Source: Vicugna pacos (Eukaryota > Chordata > Mammalia > Artiodactyla > Camelidae). Taken from it: a stretch of 64,000 nucleotides of DNA. The translations under genes were made by a program, and so were the position numbers. Shown here in pieces: positions 63,700-64,000 of this stretch. The notes under the pieces were generated by a model. That model was not told where the DNA came from and made no database searches. It was given only the letters and a program-made list of their open reading frames with translations. Within the stretch, counting starts at the first letter, position 1; the number at the start of each line of letters is the position of its first letter. The stretch is from contig NC_133005.1 in assembly GCF_048564905.1 (NCBI RefSeq), forward strand, positions 22,313,501 to 22,377,500, in the 5' to 3' direction.

Positions 63700-64000
63700 G
63701 AAAATGGCTTTCTTCTACTCTCTCAATTGATAGTTTGGCTGGGAATATTATTCTAGACTGGTAGTTATTTTCCCTAAGAATGAAGCTTTGCTGCAATGTC
63801 CTGTAGTTTCCAGTGCTGTTGAGAGTCATGATGCCATTTTGATTTCTGTTCTCTGTAAGTGATTGCTTTTATTCCTCTCTGAAATCTTTCAGGATCTTCT
63901 GCTTATCTGTGGTAGGATGAAATTTCATAATACAGCCTTGTGTGAGTCTTCTTTCTTTTATCTCCTCCTCCTCCTGTTTTTCATCTACTGTGCTGGGCAT
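63700..64000 (-). repeat. L1-derived, antisense, running off the window end
   Basis: It has gtcctgtagtttccagtgct, atgatgccattttgatttc, ttcaggatcttctgcttatc and tgaaatttcataatacagcc, ending at gtgctgggcat. Confidence 0.7.

Noticed and set aside
63678-63700. A second CTCF site (ccacacggtggcgtc)
   Set aside because: It has at least two mismatches at core positions and no supporting context.
57836-64000. First exons of SDCBP2, the next gene in human
   Set aside because: I could not recognise any syntenin-2 coding sequence. The gene probably lies beyond the window.

Overview
This is a 64 kb piece of a mammalian nuclear genome, almost certainly from a camelid (camel, llama or alpaca group). The lineage call rests on tRNA-derived SINEs that keep a recognisable tRNA-like head, with an A box (TAGCTCAGTGG) and a B box (GGTTCAATCCC), followed by a C-rich and A-rich tail. 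This is the camelid Vic/CAM SINE type. Artiodactyl-style L1 3' ends and a background of MIR, L2, MER5, Tigger and MLT1-type fossils agree with it.

Two protein-coding genes are present, both intact, both on the + strand and in the same order as human 20p13. NSFL1C (p47 cofactor of p97/VCP) occupies 6110-24875 as nine coding exons. These sum to 1113 nt, exactly 370 codons plus stop, with every junction GT-AG and in phase. FKBP1A (FKBP12) begins at 36586 with four coding exons (37+48+113+129 nt = 108 codons plus stop) ending at 54816. A fifth, wholly untranslated exon follows at 56745 and runs to a poly(A) signal at 57808-57813. Each gene starts in a GC-rich CpG-island promoter without an obvious TATA box.

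Layout: 1-5900 is upstream intergenic DNA made of fossil repeats, including an LTR that splits a MIR. 5900-25115 is NSFL1C. 25115-36330 is an intergenic gap with L2, MIR, L1, one clean Vic SINE and a degenerate CCA/TCC repeat. 36330-57835 is FKBP1A, with a very short first intron, a 14.3 kb second intron, and a three-layer transposon nest in intron 3. 57835-64000 is downstream intergenic DNA with L1 and MLT1-type pieces. No SDCBP2 exon was recognised before the window ends.

The two genes do not form a pathway. They are ordinary housekeeping neighbours: a p97 adaptor for membrane fusion, and a peptidyl-prolyl isomerase that binds FK506, rapamycin, the ryanodine receptor and the TGF-beta receptor. 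I found no evidence of a previously undescribed system. The points most worth a second look are an apparent Ala-to-Val change in the FKBP12 80s loop, the conserved 3' UTR intron of FKBP1A placed to avoid nonsense-mediated decay, the nested Tigger elements with exact TA duplications, and a regularly spaced CCAAT array in a fossil LTR.
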